From the NCBI RefSeq assembly GCF_007096885.1, contig NZ_VJNO01000017.1, positions 62,001 through 126,000 on the forward strand: a stretch of 64,000 bases of DNA, given 5' to 3'. The translations under genes and the position numbers were made by a program. This DNA comes from Streptomyces sp. 130 (lineage in GTDB: Bacteria; Actinomycetota; Actinomycetes; Streptomycetales; Streptomycetaceae). Below, piece by piece: positions 52,611-61,274 of the stretch (position 1 is its first letter; every line of letters starts with the position of its first letter). Below the pieces are notes generated by a model. That model worked only from the letters and a program-made list of their open reading frames with translations, did not search any database and was not told the DNA's origin.

Positions 52611-54536
52611 ATGTCGGAGGCGGAGCAGGCACGGGAGCCCCAAGGGGACACGGACGGACGTCTCCTGGCGGGGCGGTACCGGCTGGGGGAGGTGCTCGGC
52701 CGGGGCGGTATGGGTACGGTCTGGCGTGCCGTTGACGAGACCCTGGGCCGCACGGTGGCGGTCAAGGAGCTGCGGTTCCCGTCGGCCATCGACGAGGACG
52801 AGAAGCGCCGCCTCATCACGCGTACGCTGCGTGAGGCCAAGGCGATCGCGCGCATCCGGAACAACGGCGCGGTCACGGTCTACGACGTGGTGGACGAGGA
52901 CGACCGGCCGTGGATCGTCATGGAGCTCATCGAAGGCAAGTCGCTGGCCGAAGCGGTCCGCGAGGACGGCGTCCTGACGCCGAAACGGGCCGCCGAGATC
53001 GGCCTCGCCCTCCTCGACGTGCTGCGCTCCGCGCACCGCGAGGGCATCCTGCACCGCGACGTGAAGCCGTCCAACGTGCTGATCGCCGAGGACGGCCGCG
53101 TCGTGCTGACGGACTTCGGGATCGCCCAGGTCGAGGGCGACCCCTCGGTGACCTCCACCGGCATGCTCGTCGGCGCCCCCTCCTACATCTCGCCGGAGCG
53201 GGCACGCGGCCACAAGCCGGGACCGCCCGCCGACCTGTGGTCGCTGGGCGGCCTGCTGTACGCGAGCGTCGAGGGCTCCCCGCCGTACGACAAGGGCTCC
53301 GCCATCGCGACCCTGACCGCCGTCATGACCGAACCCCTGGACCCGCCGAAGAACGCGGGCCCGCTGAAGGAGGTCATCTACGGCCTGCTCACCCGGGACC
53401 CCGAGCAGCGGCTGGACGACGCCGGCGCGCGCGCCCTGCTCAACGACGTCATCAGCTCCTTCGAGCAGCCGGAGCGCCCCGCCCCGGCCCCCGCCGACGC
53501 CACCCAGGTCATGGCGCTGCCCAAGGGCGCCGCCGCCGAGCCCGCCTCCGGTGACGCGGGCGAGGGCACCCGCGACCGGCTGCGCGGCGCGCTGCGCTCC
53601 GTGCGCAACGCCAAGACGCCCGCCGCCGGCGCGTCCGCCGCCCCCGTCACGACGCCGCCCGCACCGGCCCGGCCGGCGGCCTCCGCGCCCGGCGCCGCGT
53701 CCCCCGCCGGGGCCGTGCCGCCGCAGCGCCCGGCCTCCTCGCCGGTCACCGCGACCCGCGCGTCGCTCACGGACGTGGTCCCGCGCCGCACCCTCGCGAT
53801 CATCGCGGCGGTCGTCGTGCTCGCGGTCCTCGGCGTGGTGCTGGCGCTCACGCTCGGCGGCGGCGACGACAAGCCCGACGACTCCGGCGGGAAGAGCACC
53901 GGCGCCTCCGCCACGACGCCGAGCGCCGACGCCTCCTCCACCTCGTCCGACGCCGCGCAGGGCGAGGGCGGCAAGGCGCAGGACCCCGGCCAGGACGAGG
54001 ACAAGGGCAAGGGGCAGGGCGACGACGCGGAGAAGGAGGGCGAGGACGGGAAGAAGGACGGCAAGGCCGAGGACGCCGTCCCCGCCGGCTACCGCACGGT
54101 GACCAACGAGCGGTTCCACTTCTCCATCGCGATGCCCAAGGGCTTCCGCTTCGACACCACCTCCGGCCAGGGCGCCGGCGCGATCTACAACGCGAAGGGC
54201 GGCTTCCCCCGCCTCCAGGTCGACTACACCTCCTCGCCCGGCAACGACGCCGCCGCCTCGTGGAACTCCGCCCGGGGCGGGGTCGCCGCCACCAGCACGG
54301 ACTACCACCACCTGGGCATCCAGAAGGTGCAGTACAACGGCTATCCGACGGTCGCCGACTGGCAGTTCGAGCGCACCCAGCAGGGGCAGCGGGTCCGGGT
54401 GCTCAACCGAGGCTTCAAGGCCGACGACGACCACGGTTACGCCATCATGATCAGCTGCAAGGCCGACGAGTGGGACGGCAAGGAGTGCCGGACGCTGCGG
54501 AAGGCGGCGTTCGCCTCGTTCGAGCCCGTGGACTGA
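52611..54536 (+). CDS. transmembrane serine/threonine protein kinase
   Basis: It has 641 residues. The kinase domain (about 20-280) is complete: glycine loop LGRGGMGTVW, K52 in VAVKEL, HRDVKPSN near 148, DFG near 167, APSYISPE and DLWSLG. An Ala/Pro-rich and acidic linker follows, then one membrane helix (393-415) and a second disordered Ser/Glu/Lys-rich region. The C-terminal 150 residues form a folded outer domain (GYRTVTNERFHFSIAMPKGF to the end). First of three tandem kinase-type genes. A role in spore wall or envelope signalling is known for a matching kinase cluster in S. coelicolor (recalled, not shown here). Confidence 0.92.
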   Translation: MSEAEQAREPQGDTDGRLLAGRYRLGEVLGRGGMGTVWRAVDETLGRTVAVKELRFPSAIDEDEKRRLITRTLREAKAIARIRNNGAVTVYDVVDEDDRPWIVMELIEGKSLAEAVREDGVLTPKRAAEIGLALLDVLRSAHREGILHRDVKPSNVLIAEDGRVVLTDFGIAQVEGDPSVTSTGMLVGAPSYISPERARGHKPGPPADLWSLGGLLYASVEGSPPYDKGSAIATLTAVMTEPLDPPKNAGPLKEVIYGLLTRDPEQRLDDAGARALLNDVISSFEQPERPAPAPADATQVMALPKGAAAEPASGDAGEGTRDRLRGALRSVRNAKTPAAGASAAPVTTPPAPARPAASAPGAASPAGAVPPQRPASSPVTATRASLTDVVPRRTLAIIAAVVVLAVLGVVLALTLGGGDDKPDDSGGKSTGASATTPSADASSTSSDAAQGEGGKAQDPGQDEDKGKGQGDDAEKEGEDGKKDGKAEDAVPAGYRTVTNERFHFSIAMPKGFRFDTTSGQGAGAIYNAKGGFPRLQVDYTSSPGNDAAASWNSARGGVAATSTDYHHLGIQKVQYNGYPTVADWQFERTQQGQRVRVLNRGFKADDDHGYAIMISCKADEWDGKECRTLRKAAFASFEPVD

Positions 54537-54749
54537 GCCGTCCGGCGGCGGGAGTCGGCGCGCTGGGACCGCTGGTTGCGCCGACCCTGCCGCGCGGTCG
54601 CCGCTTGCCACGTATGGTGAGAGTCCGGAGACCGTACGCAGCCGAAACGCACGGCCAATCGCACCGCAAGCGACTGTGATTGACCGATTCGACTGACCGA
54701 TTCGGTGCGGTCTCAGTGACCGGGGGACAGCGCGCTCTGGGGAGGCGTC

Positions 54750-57689
54750 GTGGACGACTACGCGGGTCGGGTGCTCGCCGACCGCTACCGCCTTCCGCTG
54801 CCCCCGTCCGACGCGTACGAACTCGTGGAGACGCGGGCCTTCGACACCTACAGCGGGCAGGAGGTGCTGGTCCGTCAGGTGCCGCTGCCCGAGGTGGTGG
54901 ACGCGGAGTTCGTGGAGGGCGACGGCCGGACGTCCGCCGCGCCGCACACCGCCAGGCGGCCCGCCGATCCGGCCGTGCGGCGCGCCGTCGAGGCCGCCCA
55001 GGCGGCGGCCCAGGTGCCCGACCATCCGCGCCTTGACCAGGTGTTCGACGTGTTCGCGGAGGCGGGCTCGCTCTGGATAGTGAGCGAACTCGTCGCGTCC
55101 CGCCCGCTCGCCGCGCTGCTCGCGGAGCGCCCGCTGAATCCGTACCGGGCCGCCGAGATCGGCTCCGACGTGCTCACCGCGCTGCGCGTGCTGCACGCGC
55201 ACGGCTGGACCCACCGCAACATCACCGCGCGCACGGTGCTCGTCTGCGACGACGGACGCGTCGTCCTGACCGGGCTCGCCGCCGGGGCGGCCGAGGAGGC
55301 GCTGTGCGGCTACAGCCCGGTGCCGCGCCCCGACGACGACGAGCCGGACGAGGACGGCTTCGGCGGCCCCGCCGTCGAGACCGGCCCCACCGGACCGTAT
55401 GTGCCGCCCGCCGGCCTGCTGCCCGCCTCCCGGGGCCCGGCGGCGATCGAGCCCGGCGGCCCGTACGGCTCGGACGAACCAGCCGACGAACACCCCGACG
55501 AAGACCCCGACGAACACCCCGACGAAGAACCCGCCGGGGACCCGGCGCCCCGGCCGGTGCCGCCCGCCGGGCTGCCCGGGCCCGCCGCCGGGGCGGACAC
55601 CGCCGCGCGCGCCCGGGCCGGCGCGATCGCCGCGTACCGCGCGGGCACCCGCGCCGCCGCCCGCCGGGAGGCGCCGCCGGACCGGGACGAGTGGGCACGG
55701 GACGACTGGACGCGGGACACCGCGCCGTCGGGCCCCGGCGCCTCGGGGCGCCCCCGGGGCGACGGAGGCGAGCCCTGGAGTGCGTTGCCGCCCGCGCGTG
55801 ACGAGGCGCGTGGCGCGTACGACGACGGTCCGGGCGAGGGGCCTCGCCCCGGTGCCTCGGGGCGTCCTCAGGGTGATGGAGCCGAGCCCTGGAGCGCGTT
55901 GCCGCCCGCGCGTGACGAGGCGTATGGCGCGTACGACGGCGGTCCGGACGGGGGGCATCGCCCCGGTGCCTCGGGGCGCCCTCGCCCCGAGCTGCCGCAG
56001 CTGCCCGGCGGCTGGGTGCGCGACCCGGACGCGCCGGGGCCGTACGACGCCCACCCCTACGACGACGAGGACGACGACGAGGAGGACGACGGTCCGCCGC
56101 CCCGCCGCCTCCACCTCACCGGCACCTGGGACGACGGGCCCGCCGCCGGGCGCCCCGTGCCCGCGGGCGGCTCCCGCGACGACGCGCTCCGCGCCGACGC
56201 CGCGCGCCGCGGCGCCGCCCCGGGTGCCCGCGCCGGGCTGCCGCCCTCCGGCCGGGAGGCGTACGGCCCCGAGGCGCCCCGGCCCGACGCCCGCACCGGC
56301 CGCTGGGACGACGAGGACGACGAGACGCCCGGCGCGTCCGCGTACCGGGGGCCCGCCACCGCGCTCGCCGCCGAGCGGGCGCGGCAGGCGCGGATCGCCG
56401 TCGTCGGGGCGGTCACCGAGCGGTGGGCGCCCGAGCAGGCCGGGCCCGTCCACGGAAACTGGCAGCTGGCGCCGCCCATCGGGCCCGCCACCGACCTGTG
56501 GGCCCTCGGCGCGCTGCTCTTCCGCGCCGTACAGGGGCACGCGCCCTACCCCGAGGACAGCGCGGCCGAGCTGGTCCAGATGGTGTGCGGCGAACCGCCC
56601 GCGTTCGCAGAGGAGTGCGGGCCGCTGCGCCCGGTCGTGGAGTCGCTGCTGCGGCAGGACCCCACCGAGCGGCCGGACGTCGAGGAGCTGAGCGGCTGGC
56701 TGCGCTCCCTCGTACGGTCGGCGCCGGAGCCGGAGGCCGGGTTCGACGTCGTGCCGCTGCCCGCCGAGGACGCCACCCGGCTCCCCGTCGTCCGCAGGCG
56801 CGGCGAGCTCGTCCGCAAGCGGCGCTCCCGGCGCGGCGGAGGGACGCACGCGCGCGGCCGTCACCCCCGCGAGGCCGTGGACCCCACCGCCGTCGTCCAC
56901 CGCGAACCCCGGCTGAAGCCGCCCCGCGAGCCCCGGGAACGCCGCGAGCCCCGCGAGCCCCGCACGCCGCGGCAGGGCGACCAGCCGCGCCGGCTCGGCC
57001 GGACGCTGCTGATCCTGATCATGCTGGGGCTCGTCGCGGCGATCGCGTACGCGGTGCTGTTCATGCCCAAGTCCGGCGAGGAGGACGGCAAGGGCGCCGC
57101 CGCCCCCTCCCGTACCGCCTCCGCGCCCCCCGCGTCCACGACGCCCGAGCCCACCGCGAGCGCGTCGCGGAAGCCGTCCGCGCCGGCCTCGTCCGGGGCG
57201 CAGCAGCCGCAGACCAGCCGGTCCGCCGCGGCGCTCGCGCCCGGGTACACGCTGCGCAAGGACGCCGAGGGCTTCGAGGTCGGGCTGCCCAAGGGATGGC
57301 AGCGCAGCCCCGCAAACGCCGAGCGTCAGATCCGCTACGGCAGCGACGGGTTCAGCGTGCTGATCGTCCCCGGCCGCGACACCGCCAAGGCCAACGGCAG
57401 CGATCCGCTCGACTACCAGCGCGACAAGGAGCCGGAGCTCAAGCCGTTCAGGGACTCCAGCTGGTCGTCGGCGAGCGGCCTGCGGCGTACGGACGTCGGC
57501 CGACAGGCCATGGCCGAGGGGCAGTTCACCTGGCAGGACGCCAACGGCCGTGAGGTGTACGTCCGCAACCTCGTCATGCTCGTCGGCGGGCGGTACCACA
57601 TCCTCCAGGTCATCGGCCCCGAGGACGAACGCGACCGGATCACCGAGATCTACCAACAGGCCAGCGTTTCCTACCGAGTGACGGACTGA
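54750..57689 (+). CDS. transmembrane pseudokinase with a large insert in the kinase domain
   Basis: It has 979 residues. An N-lobe-like part (about 10-190) has no glycine loop, R42 in place of the usual lysine (VLVRQV), HRN (155-157) in place of HRD and TGL in place of DFG. The domain then breaks for about 350 residues of low-complexity Asp/Glu/Pro/Gly sequence, including DEHPDEDPDEHPDEEP and two and a half copies of a 38-residue repeat from residue 330. It resumes at ERWAPEQ (558) and DLWALG (581). A membrane helix lies near 751-772 and a folded outer domain at 830-979. It cannot be an active kinase. Middle of the kinase cluster. Confidence 0.85.
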   Translation: MDDYAGRVLADRYRLPLPPSDAYELVETRAFDTYSGQEVLVRQVPLPEVVDAEFVEGDGRTSAAPHTARRPADPAVRRAVEAAQAAAQVPDHPRLDQVFDVFAEAGSLWIVSELVASRPLAALLAERPLNPYRAAEIGSDVLTALRVLHAHGWTHRNITARTVLVCDDGRVVLTGLAAGAAEEALCGYSPVPRPDDDEPDEDGFGGPAVETGPTGPYVPPAGLLPASRGPAAIEPGGPYGSDEPADEHPDEDPDEHPDEEPAGDPAPRPVPPAGLPGPAAGADTAARARAGAIAAYRAGTRAAARREAPPDRDEWARDDWTRDTAPSGPGASGRPRGDGGEPWSALPPARDEARGAYDDGPGEGPRPGASGRPQGDGAEPWSALPPARDEAYGAYDGGPDGGHRPGASGRPRPELPQLPGGWVRDPDAPGPYDAHPYDDEDDDEEDDGPPPRRLHLTGTWDDGPAAGRPVPAGGSRDDALRADAARRGAAPGARAGLPPSGREAYGPEAPRPDARTGRWDDEDDETPGASAYRGPATALAAERARQARIAVVGAVTERWAPEQAGPVHGNWQLAPPIGPATDLWALGALLFRAVQGHAPYPEDSAAELVQMVCGEPPAFAEECGPLRPVVESLLRQDPTERPDVEELSGWLRSLVRSAPEPEAGFDVVPLPAEDATRLPVVRRRGELVRKRRSRRGGGTHARGRHPREAVDPTAVVHREPRLKPPREPRERREPREPRTPRQGDQPRRLGRTLLILIMLGLVAAIAYAVLFMPKSGEEDGKGAAAPSRTASAPPASTTPEPTASASRKPSAPASSGAQQPQTSRSAAALAPGYTLRKDAEGFEVGLPKGWQRSPANAERQIRYGSDGFSVLIVPGRDTAKANGSDPLDYQRDKEPELKPFRDSSWSSASGLRRTDVGRQAMAEGQFTWQDANGREVYVRNLVMLVGGRYHILQVIGPEDERDRITEIYQQASVSYRVTD
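55737..55964 (+). repeat. 114-bp in-frame repeat inside the pseudokinase gene
   Basis: Two full units (55737-55850 and 55851-55964) and the start of a third encode GASGRP...EPWSALPPARDEA. The unit is 38 codons, so copy number can change without a frameshift. Confidence 0.9.
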
Positions 57690-57795
57690 AAGGCGAAATC
57701 CGCGTCACAGTGCGGTCTCGTGGGCGATGCGAGGTTCCGTGGCCGCGCGTCCGCTCCGTAACCTGTCATCCGAGGCAACGGGGGCGGGGACACAG

Positions 57796-59430
57796 GTGGA
57801 CCGATCACAGGGCACGGAAGCGGGGCTGTTGCTGGCCGGGAGGTACCGGTTGGGCGACGTCCTCGGACGCGGCGGCATGGGGAAGGTGTGGCGCGCCCAT
57901 GACGAGGTGCTGCACCGCACGGTGGCCGTCAAGGAGCTGACCGCCGGGCTGTACGTGGCCGAGTCGGACCGGGTCGTGCTGCACGCCCGGACCCAGAAGG
58001 AGGCCCGCGCCGCCGCCCGGATCACCCACCCCGGCGTCGTCACCGTCCATGACGTGGTCGAGTACGACAACCGGCCCTGGATCGTCATGCAGTACGTGGA
58101 CGGGCCGTCGCTCGCCGACCGGGCGAAGGAGTCCGGCGGCGAGATCGAGGCCCGCGATGCCGCCCGCATCGGGCTGCACGTGCTGGGCGCGCTGCGCGCC
58201 GCGCACGGGGCCGGGGTGCTGCACCGTGACGTGAAGCCGGGCAACGTGCTGCTCGCCCGGGACGGCCGGGTCCTGCTCACCGACTTCGGGATCGCCGCGA
58301 TCGAGGGCGACTCCACCATCACCAGGACCGGTGAACTCGTCGGCTCCATCGACTACCTGGCCCCCGAGCGGGTACGCGGCGGCGACCCGGGCCCCGCCTC
58401 CGACCTCTGGTCCCTGGGCGCCACGCTGTACACGGCCGTGGAGGGGCGTTCGCCGTTCCGTCGGACGTCCCCCATATCGACCATGCAGGCCGTCGTCACC
58501 GAGGAGCCGCCGCCGCCCGCCCGGGCCGGGGCGCTCGCCCCCGTCATCACCGCGCTGCTGCGCAAGGCCCCGGAGGACCGCCCGTCGGCGGAGGAGACCG
58601 AGCGGATGCTCCTGGAGGCCATGGAGGGCCGCACGCCCCGGGCCGCCCAGGCGTTCGTCCCGACGCAGCAGGTCTCCGAGGAGATGCTGCGCGGGGGCAC
58701 CGCCGTGCTGCCCCGGCCGGGGCCCGCCGTGCCGCCCTCGCCCGGGCCGGCGCCCGCCCCGGCCGCCCGCCGCGGCCGGTGGCGCACGACGGTCCTGGTC
58801 CTCGCCCTGGCCGCGGTGCTCGGCGGCGGCGCGGGGATCGCCGCGATGCTGTACGCGCACCGCACGGAGGCGGCCGGCACCAAGGACGCCGGCACGGCCT
58901 CGCACGGCACCCGCACCCCCGGGCCGGTCACGCCGACCCCGAGCCCGACGCCCACGGCGAGCACCGTGACCCAGGACGTGCCGGACGGCTGGCGGCGCGT
59001 CGTCGACCCGTCCGGGTTCAGCGTGCTGCTGCCGGAGGGGTGGAAGCGCGTGGTCACCGACAACAACATCGACTACACCCCCGACGGCGGCAGGCACTAC
59101 TTCCGGGTCAGCGTCGACCCGTCCCCCGACTACGACCACCCCTACGACCACATGATCGGGCTGGAGGCGCAGCTGAGCACCCGGCTGCCGGAGTACGAGC
59201 GGATCGAGCTGAACAGCAACGTCTACCGCGACCTCGTCGGGTCCCTCTGGGAGTTCACCTGGACCGAGAAGAACGGCGAGGCGCGGCACGCGATCGACCA
59301 GATGTACCTGGCGCGGGACGGCGGCCCGGAGTACGCGCTCTACATGACCGGCCCGGCGGACGACTGGGACGAGACCCGCGACCGCTTCAACGCGATCCTC
59401 CGCAGCTGGCGCCCCCCGGCCGAGCAGTAG
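57796..59430 (+). CDS. transmembrane serine/threonine protein kinase
   Basis: It has 544 residues from GTG 57796 (GGGGA upstream); an in-frame ATG at 57727 would add 23 unlike residues. The kinase is complete: LGRGGMGKVW, K46 in VAVKEL, HRDVKPGN (H143), DFG (D163), SIDYLAPERV. Then a Pro/Ala linker, one helix (332-354) and a C-terminal outer domain of about 155 residues starting VPDGWRRVVDPSGFSVLLPEGW, matching those of the other two proteins in layout. It begins 106 bases after the pseudokinase and is likely cotranscribed with it. Confidence 0.92.
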   Translation: MDRSQGTEAGLLLAGRYRLGDVLGRGGMGKVWRAHDEVLHRTVAVKELTAGLYVAESDRVVLHARTQKEARAAARITHPGVVTVHDVVEYDNRPWIVMQYVDGPSLADRAKESGGEIEARDAARIGLHVLGALRAAHGAGVLHRDVKPGNVLLARDGRVLLTDFGIAAIEGDSTITRTGELVGSIDYLAPERVRGGDPGPASDLWSLGATLYTAVEGRSPFRRTSPISTMQAVVTEEPPPPARAGALAPVITALLRKAPEDRPSAEETERMLLEAMEGRTPRAAQAFVPTQQVSEEMLRGGTAVLPRPGPAVPPSPGPAPAPAARRGRWRTTVLVLALAAVLGGGAGIAAMLYAHRTEAAGTKDAGTASHGTRTPGPVTPTPSPTPTASTVTQDVPDGWRRVVDPSGFSVLLPEGWKRVVTDNNIDYTPDGGRHYFRVSVDPSPDYDHPYDHMIGLEAQLSTRLPEYERIELNSNVYRDLVGSLWEFTWTEKNGEARHAIDQMYLARDGGPEYALYMTGPADDWDETRDRFNAILRSWRPPAEQ

Positions 59431-59476
59431 CGCCGGCCTCCGGGGCGAGCCATAGACCCTGATCAGGACTTATGCC

Positions 59477-59492
59477 GCCAGTGATCACTGGC
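59477..59492. promoter_or_regulatory. 16-bp perfect palindrome upstream of the succinate-semialdehyde dehydrogenase gene
   Basis: GCCAGTGATCACTGGC is self-complementary and lies 97 bases before the start codon of the downstream gene. It could be an operator for a dimeric repressor. No regulator gene is next to it. Confidence 0.55.
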
Positions 59493-59588
59493 TGAGTCGG
59501 CGGGGGTGTGGCGGGACTCCGGGAGAGACGGTGAAAAGGTGTTACCCACGGGTACCCAAAGCCATCCCGCCGACGTACCCTCGCCCTC

Positions 59589-61217
59589 ATGACGGACTCG
59601 CAGGCCCCCACGTCCCCCGCCGCCGCCACGGCCGGCACCAACCCCGTGGCCGCCGCCCCCGCGGGTGTGCGCACGGCCGCCGATGTCGTGACGCCCGAGG
59701 TGGTCGCCCGGCTGACGCGCGGCGTCACCGGCTCCGGCCGCACCGCCAACCACACGCCGTTCACCGGCGGGAAGCTGGCCGACCTGCCGGAGTCCACCCC
59801 CGAGGACGTGGCCACCGCCTTCGCGCACGCCCGCGCCGCCCAGCCCGCCTGGGCCGCCCTGCCGGTCCGGGCCAGGGCCGCGGTGCTCCTGCGCTTCCAC
59901 GACTTGGTCGTGGACCGCCAGTCCGAGGTCCTCGACCTCATCCAGCTGGAGACCGGCAAGGCCAGGCTGCACGCCCACGAGGAGGTCCAGGCGGTCGCCG
60001 TCGCCGCCCGGCACTACGGCCGCCGGGCCTCCGCCTATCTGCGGCCGAAGCGGCACACCGGGGTCGTGCCGACGCTCACCAAGGTCACCGAGCTCCGACA
60101 GCCGCGCGGTGTCGTCGGCCAGATCGCCCCCTGGAACTACCCGCTGGAGCTCTCCGTCGGCGACGCGCTGCCCGCCTTCGTCTCCGGCAACGCCGTGGTG
60201 ATGAAGCCGGACACCGAGACCGCGCTCACCGCCCTGTGGGCGCGCGACCTGCTGATCGAGGCGGGGCTCCCGGCCGAGGTCTTCCAGGTCGTCCTCGGCG
60301 ACGGGCCGGTCGTCGGCCCCGAGGTCGTCAAGCACGCCGACTACGTCTCCTTCACCGGCTCCACCCGCACCGGCCGCGAGGTCGCCCAGGGCGCGGCGGC
60401 CCGGCTCGTCGGCGTCTCGCTGGAGCTCGGCGGCAAGAACGCGATGCTGGTCCTCGCGGACGCCGACGTGGAGAAGGCCGCCGCCGGGGCCGTCCGCGCC
60501 TGCTTCTCCTCGGCCGGCCAGCTCTGCATCTCCATCGAGCGGCTGTACGTCCACGAGTCGGTGGCCGACGACTTCGTGGAGCGGTTCGCCGCCCGGACGA
60601 AGGCGATGCGGCTCGGCAGCGCCCTCGCGTACGGCGCCGACATGGGCTCGCTGGTCGGCGAACGGCAGCTGGAGACCGTCAGCCGGCATGTCGCCGAGGC
60701 CGTCGAGAAGGGCGCCAGGCTGGTGGCCGGCGGGGTCGCCCGCCCGGACATCGGTCCGCTCTTCTACGAGCCGACGATCCTGGACGGCGTCGAGGCGCCC
60801 ATGGCCGTCTGCACCGAGGAGACCTTCGGCCCGGTCGTCTCCATCTACCGCTTCCGCGACGAGGACGAGGTCGTGGAGCTGGCCAACGCCACCCCGTACG
60901 GCCTGAATTCGAGTGTCTGGACCAAGGACTCCAAGCGCGGTCACCGGATCGCCGCCCGGCTGCGCACCGGCACCGTCAACATCAACGAGGGCTATGCCCC
61001 CGCGTACGGCAGCGTGCAGTCCCCGATGGGCGGCATGAAGGACTCCGGTCTCGGCCGGCGCCACGGCTCCGAGGGCATCCTCAAGTACACCGAGGCCCAG
61101 ACCGTCGCCCAGCAGCGGCTCATCCCGCTCGCCCCGTCCTTCGGGATGGACGACGAGAAGTACGCGGCGTTCATGACCCGCAGCCTGAAGGCGATGAAGG
61201 CGTTCCGGCTGCGCTGA
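59589..61217 (+). CDS. succinate-semialdehyde dehydrogenase family protein
   Basis: It has 542 residues of the NAD(P)-dependent aldehyde dehydrogenase family, closest in shape to the actinobacterial GabD2 type. An Ala/Pro-rich 50-residue N-terminus precedes the fold. PWNYPLEL, FTGSTRTGREVAQ, the general base E279 in LELGGKN and the nucleophile C313 in GQLCIS are all present. The message is probably leaderless: TACCCT lies seven bases before ATG 59589. It probably acts on succinic or another small semialdehyde. Partner of the GMC gene downstream, 57 bases apart. Confidence 0.9.
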   Translation: MTDSQAPTSPAAATAGTNPVAAAPAGVRTAADVVTPEVVARLTRGVTGSGRTANHTPFTGGKLADLPESTPEDVATAFAHARAAQPAWAALPVRARAAVLLRFHDLVVDRQSEVLDLIQLETGKARLHAHEEVQAVAVAARHYGRRASAYLRPKRHTGVVPTLTKVTELRQPRGVVGQIAPWNYPLELSVGDALPAFVSGNAVVMKPDTETALTALWARDLLIEAGLPAEVFQVVLGDGPVVGPEVVKHADYVSFTGSTRTGREVAQGAAARLVGVSLELGGKNAMLVLADADVEKAAAGAVRACFSSAGQLCISIERLYVHESVADDFVERFAARTKAMRLGSALAYGADMGSLVGERQLETVSRHVAEAVEKGARLVAGGVARPDIGPLFYEPTILDGVEAPMAVCTEETFGPVVSIYRFRDEDEVVELANATPYGLNSSVWTKDSKRGHRIAARLRTGTVNINEGYAPAYGSVQSPMGGMKDSGLGRRHGSEGILKYTEAQTVAQQRLIPLAPSFGMDDEKYAAFMTRSLKAMKAFRLR

Positions 61218-61274
61218 CACACCCCGCGCCCCGCGCACCGCACCACTTCTGTCCTTTTCGTACCGAGGAGTGCC

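Noticed and set aside
50559..57656. Very long open frame on the minus strand opposite glpD and the kinases
   Set aside because: It is a shadow of high-GC codon bias: the plus-strand genes carry clear domain motifs and the minus frame carries none.
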